Positions 48,701 through 55,433 of a DNA stretch of 64,000 nucleotides are shown one piece after another. Source of the DNA: Mactromeris polynyma (lineage: Eukaryota > Mollusca > Bivalvia > Venerida > Mactridae); assembly GCA_032209605.1 (NCBI GenBank), contig JASFXZ010000005.1:16792860-16856859 (forward strand). Direction: 5' to 3'. Under the pieces are notes generated by a model that was not told the DNA's origin, ran no database searches, and saw only the letters and a program-made list of their open reading frames with translations. Within the stretch, counting starts at the first letter, position 1. Every line of letters starts with the position of its first letter. The translations under genes and the position numbers were made by a program.

Positions 48701-49461
48701 TAGCATCAAATAAACACACATGTACTCGTTTAATGATACACAAATAAATAGATAGATTTACGATTGTTGTACGTCAATAAACGAAGTGAAAGTCATACAT
48801 CATTTTCAGATTCGTCCGAAAAATCCGAACTGGATGAATCCTCGTCGGTTAGGGTTTCTGTTTTTTCTGTTAATGAATGAACATAAACTACACGTATGAA
48901 CAGTGATTGCTGGCATATATTGTTACAAAATTGAATATGAAATATGAACAGGAAATATCTCATTTACAGAGTACAGCCATTCAAAAAGTACGAGAAGAGC
49001 TGCACATTTTTCACAAATAATTTAAAGAGAAAAAAGAACATATGGGCATACATGGTTTGTGAAAATAAGAGCATACGTTTATGTTATGAAAATACTTTAT
49101 ATAGAACAATTTGTTTATTTAGTGTTCTTTTCTCTTCCATTGCAACTGAAAATTATTTTTTAGAAATATTGATTGTTTCGTGTCCATGCAGATATTGTGC
49201 CTTTTGTATGTTCATCTTTGTTGTCCAAAGGAACTTATATTCATTAAAGATCTAATTATAAATTAATTCAGGACAAACGAAAACTTCATATCGTGTATGG
49301 TTTAAAAGAAACATCATATAGGATGTTATTTTTTCTTAGAAATCGATAATTGGTTATAGAAGTATGTAGTTACCTGTGAAATCTGAGTTATTGTTGAATC
49401 TGACCTGTTTTTGTTGCCAGTGACATCTGCTGTTCAGGGCCGTAATTTGTTTTCGCATCAT
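24695..49461 (-). CDS. TRP-family ankyrin cation channel gene (15 coding exons joined)
   Basis: The gene runs minus from ATG at 49461 to TAG at 24695. Exons (with the proximal cassette): 49461-49374, 45897-45815, 45247-45113, 44555-44450, 44104-43966, 42602-42518, 42091-41918, 41539-41466, 40700-40518, 28856-28683, 28271-28116, 27491-27405, 26944-26761, 25341-25142, 24740-24695. They total 1,914 bp, 637 residues plus stop. All introns are GT-AG and all phases agree. The protein has an acidic linker, about two ankyrin repeats, a KW-rich pre-S1 segment, S1-S6 with a pore loop before S6, an S6 ending LLNILIAQLADTYQKVQQ, and a C-terminal coiled coil. It should form tetrameric cation channels in a membrane. 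The subfamily (TRPA, TRPV or a mollusc-specific group) is not settled. No stops or frameshifts were found. Confidence 0.88.
25142..25341 (-). CDS. channel exon 14 (C-terminal tail)
   Basis: Starts NIRKTHYVRTEDIND, has an acidic LEESESPPLNEI piece, then a coil NMQNIWDSLVNHKMNLLTVQ. Phase 0 in and 2 out. Confidence 0.82.
25425..25520 (+). repeat. possible tRNA-derived repeat in intron 13
   Basis: TGACCGAGTGGGTTTAAGGC resembles the A box of Ser/Leu tRNAs, and GGGGTCCGATTCGATAAGG a weak B box about 45 bp later. Low certainty. Confidence 0.3.
26125..26148. repeat. (AT)n microsatellite in intron 13
   Basis: A short TATATATAT run. The rest of intron 13 (25342-26760) shows no other supported feature. 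Confidence 0.8.
26761..26944 (-). CDS. channel exon 13 (S6)
   Basis: Reads PVSCIFMVAFLFTCIVILLN then ILIAQLADTYQKVQQDAQRG and LEVNRAWITAKVEL. S6 and the post-S6 helix. Phase 2 in and 0 out. Confidence 0.9.
27405..27491 (-). CDS. channel exon 12 (pore loop)
   Basis: 87 bp, STFWGILFVGIRTLTEAAPV then VEYTGPDGF. Pore helix and selectivity-filter position (FVGIRTL). Acceptor TTTTAAG, donor GTAAGT. Phase 2 in and out. Confidence 0.85.
28116..28271 (-). CDS. channel exon 11 (S4-S5 linker, S5)
   Basis: Reads TGAYAQILGQTLQHDFLQFA then ALFLVILLAFSVSFYLSLKG, the linker and S5, and a polar turret. Phase 2 in and out. Confidence 0.88.
28683..28856 (-). CDS. channel exon 10 (S3, S4)
   Basis: Reads NWLDLSSSVLLMTVPVLRFT (S3) and YVFAFGYLLWTIRIFKYAAV (S4). 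Only two basic residues in S4, as in TRP channels rather than voltage-gated ones. Phase 2 in and out. Confidence 0.88.
30315..30985 (+). repeat. diverged dispersed repeats
   Basis: 30315-30375 resembles the left end of the 33012 element (GAGCTCACTT, then TTGAGCTATTTTG). 30398-30985 begins TTATCCCCCGCCGAAACGAA and twice repeats a block containing GAATGATGCATAT. This resembles a repeat family common in marine invertebrates. Confidence 0.45.
31169..32105 (+). pseudogene. P2X7 C-terminal-domain-like relic
   Basis: An exon-like frame (31169-31413) with a basic DDERRKTLKKLTES helix and then PSWCVCTLYRDEDRVCYRMA is followed by a donor GTAAAC. A second piece after an acceptor at 31837 reads, over shifted frames, HSAYRQLVLWLYGC, GYNQRLVL and FNPEG. 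The order WCxC, RVC, AYRQ-VLW, NRRLV, FP-P-G is that of the cytoplasmic ballast domain of P2X7 receptors, which also occurs on its own in many invertebrate proteins. Cysteines are partly lost, and frameshifts and stops are present in the second piece, so it is not functional. There is no channel portion. Confidence 0.5.
32441..32506 (-). repeat. tRNA-derived SINE head
   Basis: Minus strand: A box TGGTGTAGTGGTTAGCA, B box GCGTGCGAATCCTGG. Resembles the Asp/Glu/Gly tRNA group. No RNA polymerase III T-run directly follows. Confidence 0.6.
33012..33539 (+). mobile_element. short foldback-type repeat with AGCTCACCTGAGC ends
   Basis: The left end AGCTCACCTGAGC is mirrored by CTCAGGTGAGC near the right end, followed by CTTGTTT. 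The inside carries diverged direct repeats around ATGAAACTTGGTCAGAATGT (3120) and AACTTGATCAGAATGTTGGT (33362). This family is widespread in bivalves (my recollection). No protein is encoded. Confidence 0.7.
34352..34873 (+). mobile_element. short TIR element with three internal 154-bp repeats
   Basis: ATGTCTCCC at the left is mirrored by GGGAGACAT at the right. Inside, GGGCCATNA followed by a TCTGAGCAGAACGAAACGAC-like block recurs at about 34374, 34527 and 34681, each with a downstream TTGATG and GTGAAGTTTGGTTGAA block. No coding capacity. Confidence 0.75.
35030..36270. other. intron 9 sequence, nothing recognised
   Basis: AT-rich, no supported exon or repeat boundary. Confidence 0.35.
36280..36470 (+). 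repeat. dispersed TIR-type repeat, most complete copy
   Basis: Begins CAGTAAAACCTCACTTAAAT and contains AAGACCACCTCAATAAGAAA, shared with 24130-24250 and 3490-3575. The CAGTAAAACCTC start is reminiscent of pogo/Tigger-type termini. Only one end was seen. Confidence 0.5.
36597..36905 (+). repeat. 120-bp tandem repeat, about 2.6 copies
   Basis: TTCAAAGTAACCATAGATAT then AGTGTAGTAACCTGGTAACT recurs at 36599, 36718 and 36838. Rich in GTAACC motifs. Confidence 0.85.
37543..37608 (-). CDS. possible exon of unidentified gene (terminal)
   Basis: Acceptor ATTTCAG, then TKWASVLKTVLMELGPWKML, Pro and a stop, phase 0 in. It is in phase with the candidate exon at 38173-38271, which lies upstream on the same strand. 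No family recognised. Confidence 0.3.
   Translation of the reverse strand, partial: TKWASVLKTVLMELGPWKMLP
38173..38271 (-). CDS. possible exon of unidentified gene
   Basis: A clean 33-codon exon-like frame with acceptor ATGTAG and donor GTAAAT: VACMKDNEVLKPLLKDVTNH then CAETLGGTVLEMK. Phase 0 at both ends. Codons look protein-like, but I do not recognise the family. Its position inside channel intron 9 and between the TTAA-flanked TIRs suggests a transposon gene or a nested host gene. Confidence 0.4.
38760..38850 (-). other. exon-like acidic tail
   Basis: After an acceptor-like AACACAG the frame reads KTYMYDYDLDYDLDDPTYHF then YQPEE and a stop. Could be an alternative last exon of the unidentified gene, or chance. 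Confidence 0.25.
39541..39640 (-). other. exon-like segment with good donor
   Basis: Frame LHILLPKLNHCVLSNTAATI plus Glu, then GTAAAT. Upstream boundary unclear because a tRNA-like repeat abuts it. Possibly the first exon of the unidentified minus-strand gene. Confidence 0.25.
39635..39712 (+). repeat. tRNA-derived SINE head or tRNA relic
   Basis: A box TTTAGCTCAGTCAATAGAGC and a perfect B box GGGTTCGAGCCC with the T stem GGGGTAGTGGGTTCGAGCCC paired by CTACCCC. The anticodon stem is poor. Confidence 0.5.
39780..39850 (-). repeat. tRNA-like relic
   Basis: Minus strand: an anticodon stem-loop CTGGACTTGTAATCCAG and a T arm with GGGTTTGATTCCC. The 5' half is degenerate. Confidence 0.45.
40518..40700 (-). 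CDS. channel exon 9 (S1, S2)
   Basis: Reads YNALKYVFALFCITFSAIVS (S1) and ARAILEVVSLVIVFMTLFKE (S2), separated by a short polar loop. Phase 2 in and out. The next intron is 11.7 kb. Confidence 0.88.
41466..41539 (-). CDS. channel exon 8 (pre-S1 KW segment)
   Basis: 74 bp, KIVYHDTVRLLVRRKWKAYA then KKRF. The basic RRKWKAYA element just before S1 is typical of this channel class. Acceptor CTTCAG, donor GTAAGT. Phase 0 in and 2 out. Confidence 0.85.
41918..42091 (-). CDS. channel exon 7
   Basis: 58 codons, QTIMSVLDCMLEERGSFKSR then a charged stretch ending SPFQIIAKQGNK. The last part resembles the short helix that precedes the S1 linker in ankyrin TRP channels. Phase 0 in and out. Confidence 0.85.
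42518..42602 (-). CDS. channel exon 6
   Basis: Reads VRSIFIGHTKKKAEFSLQEL then LQYETSMQ, 85 bp, phase 2 in and 0 out, between the ankyrin region and the pre-S1 linker. Confidence 0.8.
43200..43790 (+). pseudogene. possible LINE RT remnant in channel intron 5
   Basis: Plus-strand frames read KCEVVVFNE and, shifted, YRHLGVISDKNVSTRENIND, which fits the thumb motif (YLGV) and following region of a non-LTR RT. Later frames are broken by stops. Confidence 0.45.
43966..44104 (-). CDS. channel exon 5 (ankyrin repeat)
   Basis: Reads VAATLLEHDASPIIRDKNEV then LPFGIAFEDRNDDMCRLLLY, a second, less typical ankyrin repeat. Acceptor TTTCAG, donor GTAAGT, phase 1 in and 2 out. Confidence 0.85.
44450..44555 (-). 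CDS. channel exon 4 (ankyrin repeat)
   Basis: Reads LLVLVNTLILQGADTSAVDC then DGKTPLHHAVKRNLR, a canonical ankyrin repeat. Acceptor TTGTAG, donor GTAAAT, phase 0 in and 1 out. A second AG seven bases further in is possible but would break the frame from exon A. Confidence 0.85.
45113..45247 (-). CDS. channel cassette exon A1 (start of ankyrin domain)
   Basis: 45 codons, phase 0 in and out, ISLKTEKALIGRQEATLAAI then KRGGKDMALLHVVSDRKTK. The ALLHVV piece fits the first helix of an ankyrin repeat better than the FLYVV of A2-A4, and A1 is three codons longer. Confidence 0.7.
45815..45897 (-). CDS. channel cassette exon B1
   Basis: 83 bp, DETEFQSEDVMEPSSFKEME then HSEGFESD, strongly acidic, acceptor TTTACAG, donor GTATGA. 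This is the B exon of the single-copy proximal cassette. Confidence 0.65.
46290..46415 (-). CDS. channel cassette exon A2
   Basis: 126 bp, begins ILTSSIGLQEETSEEQWNDA, phase 0 in and out. A2 differs from A3 and A4 at its second codon (Leu versus Ser). Confidence 0.6.
46802..46884 (-). CDS. channel cassette exon B2
   Basis: 83 bp, DETAFQSKYVMQPKRFRPLN through VIESD, phase 1 in and 0 out. Confidence 0.6.
47284..47409 (-). CDS. channel cassette exon A3
   Basis: 126 bp, phase 0 in and out, 994 bp from both A2 and A4. Open throughout, with the same splice signals. Confidence 0.6.
47796..47878 (-). CDS. channel cassette exon B3
   Basis: 83 bp, begins DETAFQSKYVMQP and ends PVIESD, phase 1 in and 0 out, 994 bp from B2. 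Differs from B2 by the bases behind QPLRF versus QPKRF. Confidence 0.6.
48278..48403 (-). CDS. channel cassette exon A4
   Basis: 42 codons, phase 0 in and out, acceptor TTTACAG, donor GTTTGG. Encodes EEQWNDAFVEEGKDKAFLYV and on to SEMKIDYK, leading into the first ankyrin repeat. Nearly identical to A3 and A2. Confidence 0.65.
48799..48866 (-). CDS. channel cassette exon B4 (acidic linker)
   Basis: Acceptor TTAACAG, donor GTATGA. It completes a Glu codon and then encodes KTETLTDEDSSSSDFSDESE plus ND, 22 codons. Phase in 1, out 0, as in the other three B exons. It is the most acidic and most diverged of them, and lies closest to exon 1. Confidence 0.65.
48900..49370. other. channel intron 1, nothing else seen
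   Basis: A 103-codon plus-strand frame at 48944-49255 has no recognisable content and lies in the first intron of the minus-strand gene. Confidence 0.35.
49374..49461 (-). CDS. channel exon 1 (start codon)
   Basis: Starts MMRKQITALNSR after an in-frame TAA 18 bases upstream of the first ATG, and ends ...NNNSDFT plus one base, G, before GTAACT. The single leftover base is exactly what each of the four acidic cassette exons needs (G plus AT gives Asp, G plus AA gives Glu). An acceptor just before the ATG (ACACAG) is also possible, in which case a further 5' exon would exist. Confidence 0.7.
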
Positions 49462-49469
49462 TTCTGTGT

Positions 49470-50955
49470 TATATTCTTATCAACTTAATACCGACTGAAA
49501 ATATATTAATAATAGTTAACTTAGATAATACTTTGTTTCAATAAATCCTGACGGGTAAAAATAGTTCGTTGTTATGTTCTCAGGTGTTCAGAGATAAGAC
49601 ACTTAGAATGGAGCGATTATGTGTGTGTCTCATTTTTTCGGCGATGACCAGTAAATCTGACGTACACTTTTAGGGTCAGGAGTATATTGTGTTTCTAGCG
49701 GGAAGTCGTTGTCATTACGATTAGAATACACATGGCGATGGTATTGTCTACATGTGATATGAGCCACTTGGTTATACTGTTTTCATGGACAGTATCTTGG
49801 TGTAGCGTTTTCTATTCTGAACGATGTAATTTTCCAAATCACAAAGTCGGCTCACGTTTAACAAATTCATTTCACGATGATGACAATAAGATATGAATTT
49901 TTTACACAGTTAATACAAATTTCATGCAGTTATTTCAGATTTATTTAATACTTCAAGTTATTAAATGCAATGCAAAATTCACAGATAGAGTTCGAAAAAT
50001 ATTTAAATTCAGTCACAGAGTAATCAACATAGAGATATACATTAAGTGTGTTCTAAAGTGAACAGTTGTTACTTAGTAAGTATTTCGTTTAATCGACATG
50101 ATCGGATAGTCGGTTATATCCTTCGAATATTTTGAAATGTGGAGATATGCGTAATACCAGTAAAACTGTTGTTTTACACAATTATTGTCCGATATAACCC
50201 AAAGAAATTAATCAACTAGCGAAAAATAAAGTCGTCGATCACCATTCCAAAACTCGCGGGACGAGTATTTGATTATTGTCGATCGTCAACCAATCATAAC
50301 TTATTTATAATGTTCCACGGTACTCGCCAATTTGAGAAAATGAATATTTACCTATAAGGGTGACTCATATAATTAAATCTTTAAACATACCCACTCGCCT
50401 TGGCCAAGATAAATTTACGCTTTTTCAATAAACGGATGCAATCCACATGGGTGAAAAACAAGAAAATCGATGTTTGAAACTGTATTTGTAACAGTTAAAC
50501 CTAACAGTAGAGCGTGTCATGAACTTATGTTTTGAACCGTTTCATCATCGAAAGTCTGGTTTTCATTGTACAGCTTCTTAAATTAAGCTCTACGTAGCTG
50601 CATTATTTTCGAACAACATGTACGTTATATAGCACTGGTGTATTTTAACATTAAAACGAACAAACTTAGTCCATAAAATGTTGTGACAAATTTGTTCCTT
50701 CAATTTGATTTAGTTTTCATGCAATATTTACATTCCTTCTGAATTTCAAACATCAAAGCACAGTGACAATAATTCGGAAACTCTTTACTTGCATGTTTTT
50801 CAAATTGCTTTAAATTCCATTTCATTTTAGAATTATATTCATTAAACTGAAGAAAAAATGTCAACCTGAAATAACATACTGAATATAAATATATAAACTG
50901 CAAAAGTTAGGTAACATACGTCTTTACTATTGTATCTTAAAATGTCGCATGCGCA
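49470..50955. other. upstream of channel gene, no feature recognised
   Basis: Would contain the promoter and 5' UTR of the channel gene. No TATA box, CpG island or exon could be identified with confidence. Confidence 0.3.
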
Positions 50956-51690
50956 CTCGCTGGAGGGCAAAATATTTTCCGCTTCCGCATAAAGATAGAG
51001 ACAGTGATAGTGAGAATGCCGACCAAAAAAACAATAATTTCCAATCTAGACCATCTTTGTACGGAAGATCGGAGGAGGTATTGTGCTAAACTAACTGTAA
51101 ATGATGATACGCTGCAAGATCCGTTCGAAGTTGATGAGAAACTCCGGAATGAAGTTATTTCAAAATGGCCTTCAGTTCAGTATGGGGATATCTACAGCTA
51201 CCTAATAAATACACCGGGTTTGTACACCGCTGAAGCCATGAAAGCGTACAAGTCGTTGGATGGGTACCATTTCTTTGTGTCTGGACATTAGGTCCAAAAA
51301 CTTTTGTATCTCGATGCCAGTCAGTCAGTATGTTACTTAAAGTGTATTGTGGTGTGATCCCAGAAGGTGAAAGACAAGAAGCAATGGCACAGAACCTGGA
51401 TATGTATAGACAAGGCAAAAGGGTACATTATTTCAGCCCACTGCACATGCAAAGCTGTGTAAGTTTAAATTAAAGTATATTAAAGAGTATGAGAATAAAT
51501 TTCCAAATATATAGTCGGACTGTCACATCAAACTGTGACTGTGTGGCTGTAATTCATTTATAAAATGTGAGTTAAAGAGCTTCAGCATTATACTACTCTG
51601 AAATCGATAGTGTTTGCAACTTTTATTGTGTTAGTTCTTATGATATAATGTTGAAGTGTCAAACACAGATGATATGGAAGTAAATCAAAG

Positions 51691-51778
51691 GGGGGAAGTG
51701 CGGCTGATGTTAGGTTTGAACACACAAACCCCTAAACACTAGTATGGCGCACTACCAACTGAGCTAACCGTGCGGCCA
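51691..51778 (-). repeat. tRNA-derived SINE head in YqaJ intron 1
   Basis: Minus strand: A box TTAGCTCAGTTGGTAGTGC, B-box-like GTTCAAACC. Closely related to the copy at 51893-51966. Confidence 0.6.
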
Positions 51779-51892
51779 TCTAATCCCACACCACTACACT
51801 ACTCACCCTGCCGACATTTGGGGCTCGTCTGTCATGAGTCGTCAAACATCGCGGCCATCATTGAATTACTTCAAGGGGAAGAGTTCACCAAA

Positions 51893-51966
51893 TATGGGGG
51901 CTCAAACCCACAGCCTGCTAAACATTAGTATGGCACTCTACCAACTGTGCTAACCTAGCAGCCATC
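51893..51966 (-). repeat. second tRNA-derived SINE head
   Basis: Minus strand: TTAGCACAGTTGGTAGAGTG, then GGGTTTGAGCCC as B box. Same orientation as its neighbour about 200 bp away, so a tandem or twin insertion. Confidence 0.6.
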
Positions 51967-53371
51967 TAATCCTACAAAACTATAATATTTTGTACTTATA
52001 ATGACAACTCTTTTTCAGACTCGGGGAAGCATGTAGTCATGTTGCATCAGTGCTGTTCAAGGTCGAGGCTGCAGTGAAACTGGACCTTACCCATCCATCC
52101 AAAACAAGTGTGGCCTGTGATTGGAATCGCTTCTATAGAGAAAAGGTATTACTAATATTTTAATTAATATATTGTATCAAATAACCACTTCCTTCAATGA
52201 ATTCGCCATGTTAAAATATATTAAATTGTCGAGAATCCAATTGAATAATATGTTCTCTGTCATTGCGACACATATGATTGTAAGGTTTTAAAGACATTCC
52301 TTTTTATCTAAACACAATGTTTCTTTCGAGTTTGTTGCATAGATGACAGGGATGTGATATTTGTACTTGTACTTACTCGATGACCAATTTTCAAGTACTC
52401 AGTACTCATCTGAAAGTACAAATGTTACCAGAAACAGTACCAATGTGTTAGGCATGGTTAACTGGTTTAAATTATTCAAAAGTTTTGCCCACTGTTTAAT
52501 CTCAAACAACAGACAATCATTGATTTTTGCTCTGTTTTAAAAGAGATTAACTAAAAATGCATGTATTGCAATAGGTTGTAGCCATTTTTTTAGTCATAAC
52601 TGGTCACAACAAGCATTTTCATGTCAAGAAGTATGTTATAATAATGAAGTCTGAGGCTAATTATCATCTTAAATCATTTGCTCATGGTCTTTGGTTTCTG
52701 TTTTTGCAGACCATAGTTAGACAGCATGCTGTGTGTGACCAGCTCAGTGAGGATGTCCTGATGGCTGAATGTAGGACTCTTCTTAAAGACTTTACTGTGA
52801 CAGAAACCCAGGCCGGTAATCTCGAGAAGATGGCTCGCACCCAAGCAGAGAGCTCCTTATGGAAACATCAGAGAGTAGGTTGTGTAACAGCCTCAATTGC
52901 ACATGATGTTAAAACACTAAAGGAAACCACTGATCCAAAACAATGTTTGAAAAAAGTATTAAATGAGACATTAAGAGACTTAAGGTATCTGCCTAGTATA
53001 CGGTTTGGTGTTGTAAATGAGAAGAAAGCAAAGGCCAATATATGCAGACCTAATGAAAAAATACCACATTGAATTTACGCTTGAATTTGTTTTATTTGGT
53101 TTATACATAATTAATGTGTTATACTATAGAATGCTTAATTTACACAGTCATGTAAGTTGTAATATGGCACTTTTTATATACATGTACCACGTTATTTTAA
53201 ATATGTGTTCTTAAACATTTCTTTGTTCATCTCTTTTCTCAATGTAATCATGATACATAAAAATATTACAAGTGCATAAAATACACAGAACACAAACAAG
53301 CAGTCTTCTTTTTTCAGCGAGTTTTCATTTAACAAGTTTTGGTAGCAGATTAGTTAAAGCACCACATATTG

Positions 53372-55317
53372 TTACAATATTGTCAGACTGAACAATGAAA
53401 CAGGCATTGTGTTCTTTAATATCTGGAAGTTCTTTATTCTTCCTATAGCTCTTTCTTCATGAATCCGGGAGCGTGACAGACGCCGTGCACATTCAACTTC
53501 CCTTTGGGAAGGTTGTGTTTTGCCTTTAGTGAAGAGGGGAATGGCTAGAGAGACACCATACACTGCCAACTCCTCTGCTATCAGAAATCCCTTGTCGGCT
53601 AGTATCAAATCTCCATATTCTAAGTTATCATAAAAAACATATTTTCCAGTGAGTTCTTTGTCCGATACACGTTCTCCCCAACACTTGGACAGAAAGCTAA
53701 TGGCACCATATGGAGTTATTTAAAAATTTAACCGTGTTGTGATGTTTGTAGTTGGAATATGTCTTTGCACGAACATCCAAATTTGATGGTCTCTGAATAA
53801 AAACTTCAGTGCAGTCAATAATAATCATGCACTTTTTGTACTTGGAACGGAAAGATCTAGGCATATGTTTCAGTATAGTTCCCTTGTTAGGCCATTTGAT
53901 TAGGAATTTAAGCTTACTAGCAAGCACAGGTACACATTTGTTAAATATCCTTGATACTTGTGTTGGACATATGATGAATATGCATTTGTTATATATAAGT
54001 TTCATTAACACTAACAATAGCTGGTCACCTGAACAAAATTATTGACCTACAAGCTTGAAGCACATGCTAACAAGGGTCATAACCCATATAAACATGGAAT
54101 GAGATGGTAGTCCAGTCAGATTCCTGATCTGATTGTTTTTTAGGTTGGAGAATGAGAATTTGTTGGCGTTAATTTCTTCTTGAAGTCTTGCATTTTCACA
54201 TAACAGCCTTTGATATTCAGACTGTAAGCCGTTATGCCTGGACTCGAGCGGTGTGTTCTTCTCGGTCAATGCGTCCAGGTCTGCCTGTGTTGCGTCAGGC
54301 CCTGGGTCTGTACCTGTAAATTCAAAAAATATATTAAAATATGCACATGCTTCAGTTAAAAGAAACATCTCACTCAGCTAATAATATCGGGCATTCAAGT
54401 CGATTGGATGTAAGAAAGGTTTACTTTTTGTACCCTAATTAATACTAATGATAATAATTATTTATTTAAAGATGAACAATTGATAAGCCTATAAGGCTTA
54501 TCTCACTCAAGGCCATCTGTCAAACAACATGTACAGATTATATGATCCCTGTTTTGAAAATAATATCTTTATAATGAAGAAAAGTAATTCCTTCATTATT
54601 TTAAAATGCAATGCACTTGAAGTACCTTTACAACAGTCGACATGGAACACGCAAGTTCCAACAGAACATCAGCCGTCTCAAAATGTCGATTTTCATCAAC
54701 CTCCTCAAGGACTAACAGTAGAGATTGTTTGCGTACCTCTGGCCATCTTTGGTCGCCTTTGACAGTGGAGTGAATGAGAATATTGATGGGATGTATCCGG
54801 GGTGTTCTGTGTCATCAGACGGATGTCCTGAAGATTATAAGTTTGATGCATTTTATTAATATTTAAGGTCTGATATAAATTTATATAAGGTAGCCAGTGC
54901 TGTTATTAATACATTCATTATGATATGATCTTACTAGATAGGCTAAATATATAATAAATATAATGTTTTATATCATTTAACGTGCATCTATAGATATCCC
55001 AATTGATACTCAAGTATGGCACCGACTCTTTCGTCTATGCACATTCATAATACCACAGGTCAATTAATATATTGATATGTTTTGAATAAAATGATATTTT
55101 TGCAATAAATAATAACTAACCTCCAATAAAATGCTGCGAGCAAATCCCATCATGCCGCTTTGGTTCCATGTCTTTGACGGGTCATCAAGACTCATTCTTT
55201 TCATCGCCTGCATCAATCGCTTGCGTCGCGCACCATCAGTTGGAAACCGGTGAAATGTTATCCCACTGTTCTTTTCCCCCTATTTGTAAAACCTACTGCA
55301 CTGCAAGTATTTACCAT
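53372..55317 (-). pseudogene. THAP-DDE transposase gene, broken
   Basis: Exon 1 (55317-55121) encodes a THAP zinc finger in shifted frames: MVNTCSAVG, ITFHRFPTDGARRKRLMQAM and GICSQHFIG. Exon 2 (54827 to about 54630) follows in phase: GHPSDDTEHPGYIPSIFSF. Exon 3 (54313-53372) has a coil (ESRHNGLQSEYQRLLCENAR), NLTGLPSHSMF, then the DDE_Tnp_4 nuclease with Asp in IIDCTEVFIQRPS (about 53816), Asp in DLILADKGF, and Glu in RIHEERAIGRIKN. The catalytic triad is thus still visible. Frameshifts in THAP and between NTVKFL and YGAISFLSKCWGERVSDKE disable it. The enzyme would bind the TIRs and cut and paste the element. Confidence 0.82.
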
Positions 55318-55433
55318 CGCGTGTTTGTTTACAAATCTCAGTTATAAATAGCACATTCACGCCCCATTTACAGTTTAACAATAACAAATTCACGCTGTTT
55401 ACAATGGCGGCGGAGTCGTTTTTTGCCCTCCAG

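Larger units (their letters stand above)
45925..48890. repeat. three tandem units of about 994 bp carrying channel cassettes
   Basis: Units begin near 45925, 46912 and 47906 (the first is about 987 bp). Units two and three are almost identical over most of their length; the distal end of the third diverges after about 48480. Each contains one A exon and one B exon with splice signals. A more diverged version lies at 44730-45925. Internal spacing of matching points is exactly 994 bp (46290, 47284, 48278). Confidence 0.93.
51016..53090 (+). pseudogene. SWIM-YqaJ nuclease gene, three exons, broken
   Basis: Exon 1 (51016-51458) starts MPTKKTIISNLDH, has YLINTPGLYTAEAMKAYKSL and GYHFFVSGH, and ends with AHCTCKA before GTAAGT. 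Exon 2 (52019-52145) continues LGEACSHVASVLFKVEAAVK, completing a CxC...CxH SWIM zinc finger. Exon 3 (52710 on) has VTETQAGNLEKMARTQAESS, LWKHQRVGCVTAS and the NEKKA region of the YqaJ/lambda-exonuclease fold. Phases agree across both introns. Defects: in-frame stops at 51289 (TAG) and 51355 (TGA), and a frameshift near 53020, after which IYADLMKKYHIEFTLEF continues in another frame. The catalytic C-terminal half is absent. The family cuts or resects DNA; its role in transposition is not known to me. Confidence 0.82.
50960..55433. mobile_element. two-gene THAP/DDE plus YqaJ DNA transposon, decayed
   Basis: The ends are inverted: CTGGAGGGCAAAA at 50960 and, reversed from 55433, CTGGAGGGCAAAAAACGACT. 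Between them lie a SWIM/YqaJ nuclease gene on plus and a THAP-DDE transposase gene on minus, converging near 53.1-53.4 kb. I recall this two-protein arrangement from the IS4EU (ISL2EU) superfamily. The target duplication was not resolved. Both genes carry stops or frameshifts and the nuclease lacks its C-terminal half, so the copy is dead. Length 4,474 bp, including two SINE heads. Confidence 0.8.
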
